From NCBI RefSeq assembly GCF_001426925.1, contig NZ_LMFR01000024.1, positions 223,431 through 287,430 of the forward strand: a DNA stretch of 64,000 nt, given 5' to 3'. The notes under the pieces were generated by a model, which made no database searches, was not told where the DNA came from, and saw only the letters and a list, made by a program, of their open reading frames with translations. The number at the start of each line of letters is the position of its first letter. The stretch's first letter is position 1. A program made the translations under genes and the position numbers. Of this stretch, positions 7,372 through 15,626 are shown piece after piece. Source of the stretch: Microbacterium sp. Root53. GTDB lineage: Bacteria; Actinomycetota; Actinomycetes; Actinomycetales; Microbacteriaceae.

Positions 7372-9336
7372 GTGAGAATCGCGCTGGTCGCAGAGTCCTT
7401 CCTGCCCCACATGAACGGGGTCACGCACTCCGTTCTGCAGATGATCCGTCACTTCGAGGCCCGCGGTCACGAGACCCTCGTCGTCGCCCCCGACGCGGGC
7501 GAGGCGGCCGAGCGGGCGCCGCACGGCCGCACAGAGCTGCTGCCCTCGGTGGCCATGCCGTCCTATCCGGACGTGCGCGTCGCCTACCCGACGACCGCGC
7601 GCCTGGCCCGCGTGCTGCGCGACTTCCACCCGGACGTCGTCCACCTCGCGTCCCCGTTCGCGCTCGGCTGGAAGGGTCAGGTCGCCGCCGACACGCTGCG
7701 CCTGCCCAGCGTCGCGGTCTACCAGACCGACGTGATCGCGTACGCCGAGCGCTACGGCCTGCCCGGCGCGGCGCCCCTCGCCTCGGCCCACGTGGCCCGG
7801 CTCCACAAGCGCGCCACGCTCACGCTCGCGCCGTCGTCCGCCTCGGAGGGGCAGCTGTCGGCGCTCGGCATCGACCGCCTGCGCCGCTGGGGTCGCGGCG
7901 TCGACGCCGAGCGGTTCCGCCCCGACCGCCGCAGCGAGAGCTGGCGCGCCCGCATCGCGCCCGGCGAGCTCCTGGTCGGCTACGTCGGCCGTCTCGCCGC
8001 CGAGAAGCAGGTCGAGGACCTGCGCGTGCTGACCGACCTGCCGGGCGTGCGGCTCGTGATCATCGGAGACGGACCCGAGCGCGAGCGCCTCGAGCGGCAG
8101 CTCCCCGGCGCCGTGTTCACGGGCTTCCTGGGCGGCGACCAGCTGGCCCGCGCGCTCGCGAGCCTCGACGTCTTCGTCCACCCGGGCGAGAGCGAGACCT
8201 TCTGTCAGACCGTGCAGGAGGCCCTGGCGAGCGGTGTGCCGGTGGTCGCGACCGGCCGCGGCGGCCCCGTCGATCTGGTCCGCTCCAGCGTCGACGGCTG
8301 GCTCTACCGGCCCGGCGACCTCGACGACCTGCGCGCGCGGGTGCTCGACCTCACGGGCGACGACGCCAAGCGCCGCTCCTTCGGCGAGGCCGCGCGCGAG
8401 AGCGTCGCCGAGCGCACCTGGGAGTCGCTCGGCGACCAGCTGCTCGGCTACTACCGCGAGGCCCAGCGGCTCCGGCCGATCGACGACGCCAGCCGCGCGC
8501 GCGGCCTCGCCCGGCCCGACTCCGTGCAGCCGCCGCAGGCGCGCGCGTGGAAGCGCTACGTCGCCCTGGGCGACTCGCTGACCGAGGGCCTGTGCGACAC
8601 GTCGCGCATGGAGAACGGCGAGTACCGCGGATGGGCGGACCGCCTCTCGACCATGCTCGCCCAGGGCCGCGGCCGGTTCCAGTACGCGAACCTCGCCGTG
8701 CGCAGCCGCCGCGTGCGCGACCTCGTCCACGAGCAGGCTCCCCAGGCGCTCGCGATGCGGCCCGACCTGGTCTCGGTGTTCATGGGCGCCAACGACCTCG
8801 TCGGCCACGGGGCCGATCCGCTGCGCCTCGCGGCGCACGTCGAGAAGGTGGTGCGCGACATCCGCGCGACCGGCGCAGACGTGCTGCTCGTGACGCCGTT
8901 GCTGCCCGACCGGCGCCCGGCGCGCATCTTCGCCCGGCGCTTCGCGCTCTACGCGGTCGAGCTGCGCCGCATCGCGGCCGAGACCGACTCGTACCTGCTC
9001 GACGCGGCCGCCCTGCCCGCGCTGGGGGACCGGTCGATGTATGCGGACGACAAGGTGCACCTCAGCTCGCGCGGGCACCGGTACCTCGCCTACCGCGCGG
9101 CGGAGGCGCTGGGCATCCCGGACGCGGAGGCGCTCGGCCGGCTCGACGACGCCCTGCACGGGTTCGACGCCGGCGAGGAGCCGGCGCCGCAGACCGACTG
9201 GCTGCGGGAGCATGCGCTGCCGTGGGTGTGGCGCCGCATGCGCGGCCGGACGGCGGGCGACGGCATGGTCTCCAAGCACGCCGACTACATCGTCATCCCG
9301 GGACGCAACGCGCCCAAGCGCAGCAAGCTCGGCTGA
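7372..9336 (+). CDS. Fusion: GT4 glycosyltransferase + SGNH/GDSL hydrolase
   Basis: One uninterrupted 654-residue frame carries two enzymes. Residues 1-~375 are a GT-B glycosyltransferase of family GT4, similar to actinobacterial MgtA/PimB-type mannosyltransferases. It starts RIALVAESFLPHMNGVT, has the GYVGRLAAEKQ donor-site strand and the ESETFCQTVQEA acidic (E-x7-E) motif. After a ~20-residue linker, residues 396-~600 are an SGNH hydrolase: block I GDSLTEG with Ser402, GANDL (block III), and Asp560-x-x-His563 in block V. The GTG start follows directly from the family N-terminus. Such modules are usually separate proteins. The fusion suggests glycosylation and (de)acylation of the same lipid or envelope glycan, but the substrate is not known. 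No signal peptide is present, so it acts in the cytoplasm or at the inner membrane face. Confidence 0.88.
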   Translation: MRIALVAESFLPHMNGVTHSVLQMIRHFEARGHETLVVAPDAGEAAERAPHGRTELLPSVAMPSYPDVRVAYPTTARLARVLRDFHPDVVHLASPFALGWKGQVAADTLRLPSVAVYQTDVIAYAERYGLPGAAPLASAHVARLHKRATLTLAPSSASEGQLSALGIDRLRRWGRGVDAERFRPDRRSESWRARIAPGELLVGYVGRLAAEKQVEDLRVLTDLPGVRLVIIGDGPERERLERQLPGAVFTGFLGGDQLARALASLDVFVHPGESETFCQTVQEALASGVPVVATGRGGPVDLVRSSVDGWLYRPGDLDDLRARVLDLTGDDAKRRSFGEAARESVAERTWESLGDQLLGYYREAQRLRPIDDASRARGLARPDSVQPPQARAWKRYVALGDSLTEGLCDTSRMENGEYRGWADRLSTMLAQGRGRFQYANLAVRSRRVRDLVHEQAPQALAMRPDLVSVFMGANDLVGHGADPLRLAAHVEKVVRDIRATGADVLLVTPLLPDRRPARIFARRFALYAVELRRIAAETDSYLLDAAALPALGDRSMYADDKVHLSSRGHRYLAYRAAEALGIPDAEALGRLDDALHGFDAGEEPAPQTDWLREHALPWVWRRMRGRTAGDGMVSKHADYIVIPGRNAPKRSKLG

Positions 9337-9351
9337 CGCGCGGGGGAGCGC

Positions 9352-9555
9352 CTACTCCTCGATGCCGCCGAGGCCGCGGGCCTCGTCGCGCTCGTCCTCG
9401 ACGAGCGGATCCGGCTCGTCCTCGACGCTCTCGTCGGGGTCGAGCGTGGGCGGCGGCAGCTCGAGCTCCGTCTCGTCGTCCAGGTCGACGATGCGCTCGT
9501 CGTCGGGGATGACGGGGCGCTCCTCATCGGGCAGCGGATCGCGGAAGTCGCTCAT
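9352..9555 (-). CDS. Small acidic protein, unknown function
   Basis: 67 residues beginning MSDFRDPLPDEERPVIPDDE. It is extremely acidic, with runs of Asp/Glu and Pro, no hydrophobic core, and is probably intrinsically disordered. It lies opposite in direction to its neighbours, with its start only ~40 bases from the pnp promoter, so it may be expressed divergently from it. The coherent composition (repeated PDDE, EDEPDP, EDERDEA blocks) supports a real gene, but no family was recognised. The stop (TAG) is 16 bases from the end of the convergent fusion gene. Confidence 0.65.
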   Translation of the reverse strand: MSDFRDPLPDEERPVIPDDERIVDLDDETELELPPPTLDPDESVEDEPDPLVEDERDEARGLGGIEE

Positions 9556-9596
9556 GGCGCCCACGATACGCGCGCCGCGCCGCCGGGCGACAGGGC

Positions 9597-9626
9597 CTGA
9601 CCGGATCGGGTTTCCGCTGGTAGGGT
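9597..9626 (+). promoter_or_regulatory. Candidate pnp promoter
   Basis: CTGACC (9597-9602) and TAGGGT (9621-9626) are 18 bases apart. This would start transcription near 9633 and give a leader of about 240 bases before pnp. Confidence 0.5.
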
Positions 9627-9664
9627 GGGAAAGGCTCTCCGAGCGGGAGCCGAACAATTCCATA

Positions 9665-9848
9665 CGTGAAGTAGGAGCAGGCTGGCAGGAAGCTGGTCCC
9701 CTGAAGTGGTCTCCCAGGCCCGGATCCCGGATCCGTCTCTGGTGGATTTCTCCTGGTGGCCAGCGCAGGCGAGCGTGAACGATGCGCCTTGAGCCCATAT
9801 CTGCCTGTTCCCTGCTCCTGACGTAGCTGCGCGGCGCTCTGCCGCGCA
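9665..9848 (+). ncRNA. Structured 5' leader of pnp, actino-pnp-like RNA
   Basis: Long-range pairing AGGAGCAGG (9673-9681) with CCTGCTCCT (9811-9819), extended by GCAGG/CCTGC around 9684 and 9802, encloses ~130 bases of internal structure. It is followed by a perfect 8-bp hairpin, TGCGCGGC (9828-9835) / GCCGCGCA (9841-9848). A conserved actinobacterial leader called actino-pnp is known upstream of PNPase genes and is thought to mediate autoregulation. Identity with that family is inferred from position and architecture and was not searched. Confidence 0.65.
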
Positions 9849-9870
9849 CAGACTGAAGGAGACAGACCTC

Positions 9871-12144
9871 TTGGAAGGTCCTGAAATCACCGCCGCCGAG
9901 GCCGTTCTCGACAACGGCCGCTTCGGCACCCGCACGATCCGCTTCGAGACCGGTCGTCTCGCGCAGCAGGCGCAGGGCGCCGTCGCCGCATACCTCGACG
10001 AGGAGACGATGCTCCTCTCGGCCACGAGCGCGAGCAAGCACCCGCGCGAGGGCTTCGACTTCTTCCCGCTGACCGTCGACGTCGAGGAGCGCTCGTACGC
10101 CGCCGGTAAGATCCCGGGCTCGTTCTTCCGCCGCGAGGGTCGCCCCTCGACGGAGGCCATCCTGGTCTGCCGCCTGATCGACCGGCCGCTGCGCCCGTCG
10201 TTCGTCGACGGCCTGCGCAACGAGATCCAGATCGTCGTCACGGTCCTCTCGATCGCGCCCGGCGAGTTCTACGACGCGCTCGCGATCAACGCCGCGTCGG
10301 CGTCGACCCAGATCTCGGGTCTGCCGTTCTCGGGCCCCATCGCGGGTGTGCGCCTGGCGCTCATCCCCGGCCAGGGCGAGAACGCCGACCAGTGGGTCGC
10401 GTTCCCGAACGCCGAGCTGCTCGAGTCGGCCGTCTTCGACCTCGTGGTCGCGGGACGCGTCGTCACGAAGGAGGACGGCTCCGAGGACGTCGCGATCATG
10501 ATGGTCGAGGCGGAGGCCACGGAGCACAGCTGGAACCTGATCAAGTCGGGCGCCACGAAGCCGAGCGAGGAGATCGTGGCCCAGGGCCTCGAGGCCTCGA
10601 AGCCCTTCATCAAGCAGCTCGTCGCCGCCCAGGCGGAGATGGCCGCGAAGTCGTCGAAGGAGCCGCTGGAGTTCCCGGTCTTCCCCGCCTACAGCGAGGA
10701 GACGTTCGCGTTCGTGAACGAGCGCGCCTACGACGAGCTGGCGAAGGTCTACCAGATCGCCGACAAGCAGACGCGTCAGGCCGCCGACGACGAGGTCAAG
10801 GACCGCGTCAAGGCCGAGCTGATCGAGAAGGTCGAGGCCGGCGAGCTGCCCGCCGCGGCCCCGCTCGAGTTCGCCGCCGCCTACAAGTCGGTCACCAAGA
10901 AGATCGTGCGCGGCCGCATCCTGACCGAGGGCGTCCGCATCGACGGCCGCGGTCTGGCCGACATCCGCCCGCTCGACGCCGAGGTGCAGGTCATCCCGCG
11001 CGTCCACGGCTCGGCGATCTTCCAGCGCGGCGAGACCCAGATCCTGGGCGTCACCACGCTGAACATGCTCAAGATGGAGCAGCAGATCGACTCGCTGTCG
11101 CCCACGACGAGCAAGCGGTACATGCACCACTACAACTTCCCGCCCTACTCGACCGGTGAGACCGGCCGCGTGGGCAGCCCGAAGCGTCGCGAGATCGGGC
11201 ACGGCTTCCTGGCCGAGCGCGCGCTCGTGCCGGTGCTGCCGAGCCGCGAGGAGTTCCCCTACGCGATCCGCCAGGTCTCGGAGGCGCTGGGCTCGAACGG
11301 CTCGACGTCGATGGGCTCGGTCTGCGCCTCGACGCTGTCGCTGCTGAACGCCGGTGTGCCGCTGCGCGCCTCGGTCGCCGGCATCGCCATGGGCCTGGTC
11401 TCGGACGAGGTCGACGGCCAGACGCGCTACGCCGCGCTGACCGACATCCTCGGCGCCGAGGACGCCCTGGGCGACATGGACTTCAAGGTCGCGGGCACGC
11501 GCGAGTTCGTCACGGCGATCCAGCTCGACACCAAGCTCGACGGCATCCCCTCGGAGGTGCTGGCCGGCGCGCTGACGCAGGCGAAGGACGCGCGTCTGCG
11601 CATCCTCGAGGTGCTCGACGCCGCGATCGACGCCCCGGACGAGATGGCGCCGACGGCTCCGCGCGTGATCAGCGTGCAGATCCCCGTCGACAAGATCGGC
11701 GAGCTGATCGGCCCCAAGGGCAAGACGATCAACGCGATCCAGGACGAGACCGGCGCGCAGATCTCGATCGAGGAGGACGGCACCGTCTACATCGGCGCGA
11801 CCGACGGCCCCTCGGCCGAGGCCGCCCGTGCCCAGGTGAACGCGATCGCCAACCCCACCAACCCGGAGGTCGGCGAGCAGTTCCTCGGCACGGTCGTGAA
11901 GATCATCCCGTCGGGCGCGTTCATCTCGCTGCTGCCCGGCAAGGACGGTCGCATGCACGTGACGCAGATCCGCAAGCTGAACGGCGGCAAGCGCGTCGAG
12001 AACATCGAGGACGTCGTGTCCGTGGGTCAGAAGATCCTCGTGCGCATCGCCGAGATCGACGACCGCGGCAAGATGGCCCTCGAGCCCGTCATCGACGAGA
12101 ACGAGGCGCAGGCCGAGCAGACCGAGGCTCCCGCCGAGGCCTGA
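9871..12144 (+). CDS. pnp: Polyribonucleotide nucleotidyltransferase (PNPase)
   Basis: 757-residue 3'-5' phosphorolytic exoribonuclease, full length for actinobacteria. Order: first RNase PH domain (about 20-150), helical domain, second RNase PH domain (about 345-575, with the [11 protein letters not shown] and [14 protein letters not shown] active-site segments), KH domain ([19 protein letters not shown]) and S1 domain ([21 protein letters not shown]). The start is TTG at 9871 with AAGGAG (9856-9861) in front. Translation at 9871 begins MEGPEI, which matches the family N-terminus, and no ATG is available nearby. It degrades mRNA and can add 3' tails. It is likely autoregulated through the structured leader and is followed by a strong terminator. 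Confidence 0.97.
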   Translation: MEGPEITAAEAVLDNGRFGTRTIRFETGRLAQQAQGAVAAYLDEETMLLSATSASKHPREGFDFFPLTVDVEERSYAAGKIPGSFFRREGRPSTEAILVCRLIDRPLRPSFVDGLRNEIQIVVTVLSIAPGEFYDALAINAASASTQISGLPFSGPIAGVRLALIPGQGENADQWVAFPNAELLESAVFDLVVAGRVVTKEDGSEDVAIMMVEAEATEHSWNLIKSGATKPSEEIVAQGLEASKPFIKQLVAAQAEMAAKSSKEPLEFPVFPAYSEETFAFVNERAYDELAKVYQIADKQTRQAADDEVKDRVKAELIEKVEAGELPAAAPLEFAAAYKSVTKKIVRGRILTEGVRIDGRGLADIRPLDAEVQVIPRVHGSAIFQRGETQILGVTTLNMLKMEQQIDSLSPTTSKRYMHHYNFPPYSTGETGRVGSPKRREIGHGFLAERALVPVLPSREEFPYAIRQVSEALGSNGSTSMGSVCASTLSLLNAGVPLRASVAGIAMGLVSDEVDGQTRYAALTDILGAEDALGDMDFKVAGTREFVTAIQLDTKLDGIPSEVLAGALTQAKDARLRILEVLDAAIDAPDEMAPTAPRVISVQIPVDKIGELIGPKGKTINAIQDETGAQISIEEDGTVYIGATDGPSAEAARAQVNAIANPTNPEVGEQFLGTVVKIIPSGAFISLLPGKDGRMHVTQIRKLNGGKRVENIEDVVSVGQKILVRIAEIDDRGKMALEPVIDENEAQAEQTEAPAEA

Positions 12145-12157
12145 TCCGTCCGAGTCC

Positions 12158-12199
12158 GCGAACGCCCCGCTCATCCTCCGGATGGGCGGGGCGTTCCGC
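12158..12199 (+). terminator. Terminator of pnp
   Basis: AACGCCCCGCTCATCC (12161-12176) pairs with GGATGGGCGGGGCGTT (12180-12195) through a three-base loop, with one G-U pair. The 16-bp stem ends pnp transcription. Confidence 0.8.
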
Positions 12200-12359
12200 G
12201 TGGGGGACGTCCACCTGGCGCGATCCCACAAGCGCGTGACGAAAGCGTTATCGGCGCGGCGAGCGCGGGCGTCCGGGGCCTGGAATACGCTCGAAGCACA
12301 CGCCGATCGCTGGCGTGACACGGGCGCACCTCCCCGGTCGCCCGTGAGGGGGTGGGGGC

Positions 12360-13424
12360 ATGGACGAGGCACAGGCCGGCAGGGCCCGATCCGGTGACGG
12401 GTCGACTCCGCAGACGCCGCTCGCGGTCGCCCTCGAGCGCCCGGGAGTCGCCTCCGAGCACCCCTCGGCGCCGATCCCGGTGCAGGGCCCCTCGCTGGGC
12501 TCCTTCCTCCGCGAGACGCTCGGCGACACGGGCCTCGAGGTCTTCCCGCTCATGCTCGGCGGCGCCGAGTTCGGCTGGACCACCGACCAGGAGCGCGCGC
12601 ACGCGCTCCTCGACCACTTCGTCGCGGCGGGCGGCAACGCGGTGCACACCGCCGACTGCTACGCGGCCGGACGCAGCGAGCACATCATCGGGCGCTGGAT
12701 GGCCACGCGCCGCGTGCGCGACGACATCGTGCTGGCCGTGCGCGTCGGCGACCACCCCGACAACCCCGGACTGGGGTCGGTCAACCTGGTGCGCGCCGTG
12801 GAGGCGTCGCTGACGCGTCTCGGCACCGACCGGATCGACGTGCTGTACCTCGACGCGTCGGCCGAGCGGGTGCGGTCCATCGAGGACACGCTGGCGACCG
12901 CCGAGTGGCTGATCGAGGCCGGCAAGGTGCGGCACGTCGGCGCGTACGCGTTCACGGCCGAGCACCTCGTGGAGGCGCGCATCCTGGCGTCCGCGGGCTA
13001 CCCGCGCCTCGAGGCGCTCGACGTGCCCTACAACCTCATGAGGCGCCGCGAGTTCGAGGGCGACATCCGGCTCGTGGCCGGAGCGCAGGGCCTGGCCGTG
13101 ACGCCGTCTCACGCGCTCGAGCACGGGTTCCTTTCCGGCCGGCACCGCAGCCGCCGCGACATCACGACCCTGGCCCGCGGGCACCAGCTGGCCGAGTCCC
13201 TGAACCGCCGGGGCACGCGCGTGCTGAAGGCGCTCGACGCGATCTCGGCCGAGCTCGGGGTGCCGCATGCAGCGATCGCGATGGCCTGGCTGCTGGCCCA
13301 GCGCGGCGTGGTCGCGCCCATCGTGAACGCATACTCGCCGACGCACATCGACGAGCTCGTGCAGGGCGTCGGCGTGCGCCTCACCCGCGGCCACCTCTCC
13401 GACCTGACGAAGGCCGCCGAGTAG
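12360..13424 (+). CDS. Aldo/keto reductase-fold protein, probably non-catalytic
   Basis: 354 residues. Residues ~58-350 follow the aldo/keto reductase fold: MLGGAEFGWT, then EASLTRLGTDRID and EAGKVRHVGAYAFTAEHL. The usual tetrad is mostly lost. The DTADxY motif reads HTADCY, so Asp becomes His96 while Tyr101 stays. The TKxG lysine is Arg128 (LAVRVG). The catalytic His strand reads LYLDAS, placing Asp165. Only Tyr is conserved, so normal NADPH-dependent reduction is unlikely; a binding or regulatory role is possible. The first ~45 residues are low complexity, and the true start could be downstream. It stands alone between the pnp terminator and a phosphatase gene. Confidence 0.8.
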   Translation: MDEAQAGRARSGDGSTPQTPLAVALERPGVASEHPSAPIPVQGPSLGSFLRETLGDTGLEVFPLMLGGAEFGWTTDQERAHALLDHFVAAGGNAVHTADCYAAGRSEHIIGRWMATRRVRDDIVLAVRVGDHPDNPGLGSVNLVRAVEASLTRLGTDRIDVLYLDASAERVRSIEDTLATAEWLIEAGKVRHVGAYAFTAEHLVEARILASAGYPRLEALDVPYNLMRRREFEGDIRLVAGAQGLAVTPSHALEHGFLSGRHRSRRDITTLARGHQLAESLNRRGTRVLKALDAISAELGVPHAAIAMAWLLAQRGVVAPIVNAYSPTHIDELVQGVGVRLTRGHLSDLTKAAE

Positions 13425-13592
13425 ACCGGGCGTCCCGCTGTGTGACGCTTCCGTGACCGTCCTCGGCGCGCGTCGGACGCGTCACGTAGTGTGGGGGAGG
13501 ACCCCGCTTCGACGCCCCGCGTCATCCCGCGCGGTCCGATCAACGACAGACGACGGATACGCGAGCAGGACGAAGGACGGGGTGAGGCCGCG

Positions 13593-14195
13593 GTGGCGCA
13601 CTACATCTACCTCGTCCGGCATGGCGAGCAGCAGGATGCCGAGCACGGCATGGAGGACGGCCCGCTGTCGCCCCGCGGCCGGCGCCAGGCCGAGCTGATC
13701 GCGGACCGGCTCTCGGGCATCCCGTTCGACGCCGTGTGGCACTCGCCGCTCGTCCGCGCGACCGACACGGCCCGGATCATCGCGGAGCGCATGCCCGCCG
13801 TCGAGCCGCAGCCCCACGCGCTCCTGTTCGACTGCGTGCCCAGCGGCATGACCGAGGAGACGCCGGCCGTGTTCGAGCCGTTCTTCGGCGGCGTGACCGA
13901 GGCGCAGCTCGAGGCGGGCAAGGCGCAGATGGCCGACGCGGTCGGGGAGTTCCTGGTGCGCAAGCAGGGCGACGTCCACGAGCTGCTCATCACGCACAAC
14001 TTCGTGATCTCGTGGTTCGTGCGCGAGGTCCTCGAGGCGCCCGAGTGGCGCTGGATGACCCTCAACCAGGCCAACTGCGGCCTCACGGTCATCGGCCAGC
14101 GCCAGGGCCGCCCCTGGACCCTCCTCACGCACAACGACCAGGCGCACCTCCCGGTCGAGCTCCGCACGGGCCTCCCCGAGCCCTTCCCGTTCTGA
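13593..14195 (+). CDS. Histidine phosphatase (phosphoglycerate mutase-like)
   Basis: 200-residue branch-2 or -1 histidine phosphatase superfamily member. RHGEQ at 9-13 contains the phosphohistidine His10. The second core elements are WHSPLVRATDTA and the late THNFVISWFV histidine. Small actinobacterial members are often phosphatases of sugar phosphates or other metabolites, and the substrate cannot be told. The GTG at 13593 was chosen because MAHYIYLVRHGE is the family start and a GGTGAGG ribosome-binding site lies five bases upstream; the longer in-frame extension is Arg-rich and lies in the leader. A TAGTGT hexamer near 13486 may be the -10 element. Confidence 0.87.
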   Translation: MAHYIYLVRHGEQQDAEHGMEDGPLSPRGRRQAELIADRLSGIPFDAVWHSPLVRATDTARIIAERMPAVEPQPHALLFDCVPSGMTEETPAVFEPFFGGVTEAQLEAGKAQMADAVGEFLVRKQGDVHELLITHNFVISWFVREVLEAPEWRWMTLNQANCGLTVIGQRQGRPWTLLTHNDQAHLPVELRTGLPEPFPF

Positions 14196-14205
14196 TCCGG
14201 CGCGA

Positions 14206-14339
14206 GTCGTCGGACCGCCGGGCCGCTCGTCGGATCCGCGGGGCTGGTGTCGCCTCGTGAGCCTCAGGCGTGCACATCCGCCCCACCAACCCGACGAACG
14301 GACCATGCGATCCGACGACTGGGTGGCCCATCCGACGAC
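14206..14339. repeat. 20-bp-phased palindromic element, copy 1 (solo)
   Basis: Left arm: GTCGTCGGA at 14206 and CTCGTCGGA at 14226. Right arm: TCCGACGAC at 14311 and 14331. Each pair is spaced exactly 20 bases start to start. The central spacer is 76 bases here, against 54-55 in the other three copies, and contains GGGGCTGGTG, also found in the copy at 37616. It lies between convergent genes. Confidence 0.8.
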
Positions 14340-14347
14340 CGGGCGCG

Positions 14348-14989
14348 TCACCGGCGACGCGCGAGCACGAAGCCCTGCGGATGCCGCTCGTGGCCGCTCG
14401 GCGCGCGCCTGACGGTCTCGACGATGTCGAACCCGACGTGCTCGAACACCTCGGCCACCCGCGCGGGTTCGTGCAGGACGGCGTGCAGGGTCACGTCCTG
14501 GCCGTACGCGCCGGGCGATGTCCGCTCGCCCGTGCCGGCCTGGAACGCGAGCAGCACCGCCCCGCCGGGCGCCGTCCCACGGGCGAACTCCGCGGCGATC
14601 GCCGGGATCCCGGCGTCCGGCGTGTGGATGACGGCGTACCAGCACAGGATGCCGCGCACCGCGCCATCGGCGACCGGCAAAGCGCGCAGATCCGCGACGG
14701 CGAGCGGGACATCCGGATGCGACAGCTTGGCGTGCGCGAGCATCTCAGGCGACAGGTCGACACCGGTGAGCGTTGAGACGCCGCGCCCAGCGAGGTAGCC
14801 GAGCATCCGGCCCGTCCCGCAGCCCGCGTCGAGGACCGGCGCGTCACCCGGCGGCAACGACGCCACGAAGCGGCCGATCAGCGCGAGGTCCGCGTCCGAC
14901 TCCGCGCGCGTGTCGGGCAGCGCCGCGGCGTAGGCGTCGGCGACCGCAGCGTAGAGCCCGCGCGTGCGGGCCGTGTCGTCATGGCTCAC
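14348..14989 (-). CDS. Class I SAM-dependent methyltransferase
   Basis: 213-residue methyltransferase (Methyltransf_11/25-like). Motif I VLDAGCGTGRM is at about 53-63, the acidic end of strand 2 is LTGVDLSPEML, and later come PLAVADLRALP and the GGAVLLAFQAGTGE strand-5 region. The substrate is unknown; the family includes many small-molecule methylases. The GTG at 14989 was preferred because an AGGGAG ribosome-binding site lies nine bases before it and the residues TARTRGLYAAVADAY resemble family N-termini. A start eight residues upstream is possible. It ends beside the palindromic repeat at 14206-14339. Confidence 0.85.
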   Translation of the reverse strand: MSHDDTARTRGLYAAVADAYAAALPDTRAESDADLALIGRFVASLPPGDAPVLDAGCGTGRMLGYLAGRGVSTLTGVDLSPEMLAHAKLSHPDVPLAVADLRALPVADGAVRGILCWYAVIHTPDAGIPAIAAEFARGTAPGGAVLLAFQAGTGERTSPGAYGQDVTLHAVLHEPARVAEVFEHVGFDIVETVRRAPSGHERHPQGFVLARRR

Positions 14990-15027
14990 ACCGACTGTCT
15001 CCCTGCTTCGCACCGGGATCCCACGTT

Positions 15028-15059
15028 CTCAGGGCGCATCGGACGGATCCCGCCCTGAG
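15028..15059 (-). terminator. Terminator hairpin of the acetyltransferase gene
   Basis: CTCAGGGCG (15028-15036) / CGCCCTGAG (15051-15059) is a 9-bp perfect stem downstream of the minus-strand GNAT gene and before the methyltransferase start. Confidence 0.5.
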
Positions 15060-15091
15060 CAGCCGGGATCCCCTGAACTGGCGACGTGGCG

Positions 15092-15556
15092 TCACGCCAG
15101 CGGCTTGCCGTACCAGCGCGTGGCGTTGGGGTTGTCGTTGTAGGGGTCGATCGCGGTGAAGCCGGTGCGGGCGTAGAGCGCAGCGGCGGCCTCCAGCGTG
15201 TGATGGGTGTCGAGCACGAGCTCCCGCGCGTCCCAGCTGAGGGCGCGGCGCTCGAGCTCCTCGAGCAGCAGGCGACCGGCGCCCAGGCCGCGCGCGGCCG
15301 GGCGCATGAAGACGTGCTTGATCTCGAAGCGCGCGCCGTGCGGGCCGTCGGCGATGCGGCGGATCGCGCCGCACCCGATCAGGCCGCGCTCGTCGTGCTC
15401 GACGAGGAGCAGGACGCCGTCCGGCGGCGTGAACGCGTCGGCGGCGGGGAACGTCGGGCGGTACTCGCCGGGGAAGCCGGCCGCGCGCTCCGCGAAGTAC
15501 TCGACGATCAGCTCGTGGGCATCCGGATCGGCGGGGGAGGCGGCGCGGAATTCCAT
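15092..15556 (-). CDS. GNAT-family N-acetyltransferase
   Basis: 154-residue GCN5-related acetyltransferase. The acetyl-CoA-binding motif A reads VFMRPAARGLGAGRLLLEEL (R-x-x-G-x-G/A at residues ~87-106). The C-terminal motif B has YARTGFTAIDPYNDNPNATRW, close to the subgroup whose members end NPxAxxxYxK. The acceptor is unknown. The start is ATG at 15556; a GTG immediately before it is equally possible. The gene is divergent from dapB with a 70-base gap. Confidence 0.87.
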   Translation of the reverse strand: MEFRAASPADPDAHELIVEYFAERAAGFPGEYRPTFPAADAFTPPDGVLLLVEHDERGLIGCGAIRRIADGPHGARFEIKHVFMRPAARGLGAGRLLLEELERRALSWDARELVLDTHHTLEAAAALYARTGFTAIDPYNDNPNATRWYGKPLA

Positions 15557-15613
15557 CACGATCCGAGCCTATGCGTCACGGCGCGGCCCCGGACGCGGCG
15601 GTATGCGGGCCAA

Positions 15614-15619
15614 TAGGAT
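15614..15619 (+). promoter_or_regulatory. -10 hexamer of dapB, leaderless start
   Basis: TAGGAT ends seven bases before the dapB ATG. A transcript would begin at or next to the start codon, and no proper ribosome-binding site is needed. Confidence 0.5.
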
Positions 15620-15626
15620 GGAGCGC

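Noticed and set aside
5815-9279. Minus-strand open frame of more than 1100 codons across the FMN reductase, DedA and fusion genes
   Set aside because: It runs through three recognised genes, has low-complexity Arg/Val/Ala composition and no start context.
14206-14339. CRISPR-like regular spacing of the GTCGTCGGA/TCCGACGAC repeats
   Set aside because: Repeats are 9-mers in inverted pairs with 11-base gaps, not direct repeats with 30-40 base spacers, and no cas genes are present.
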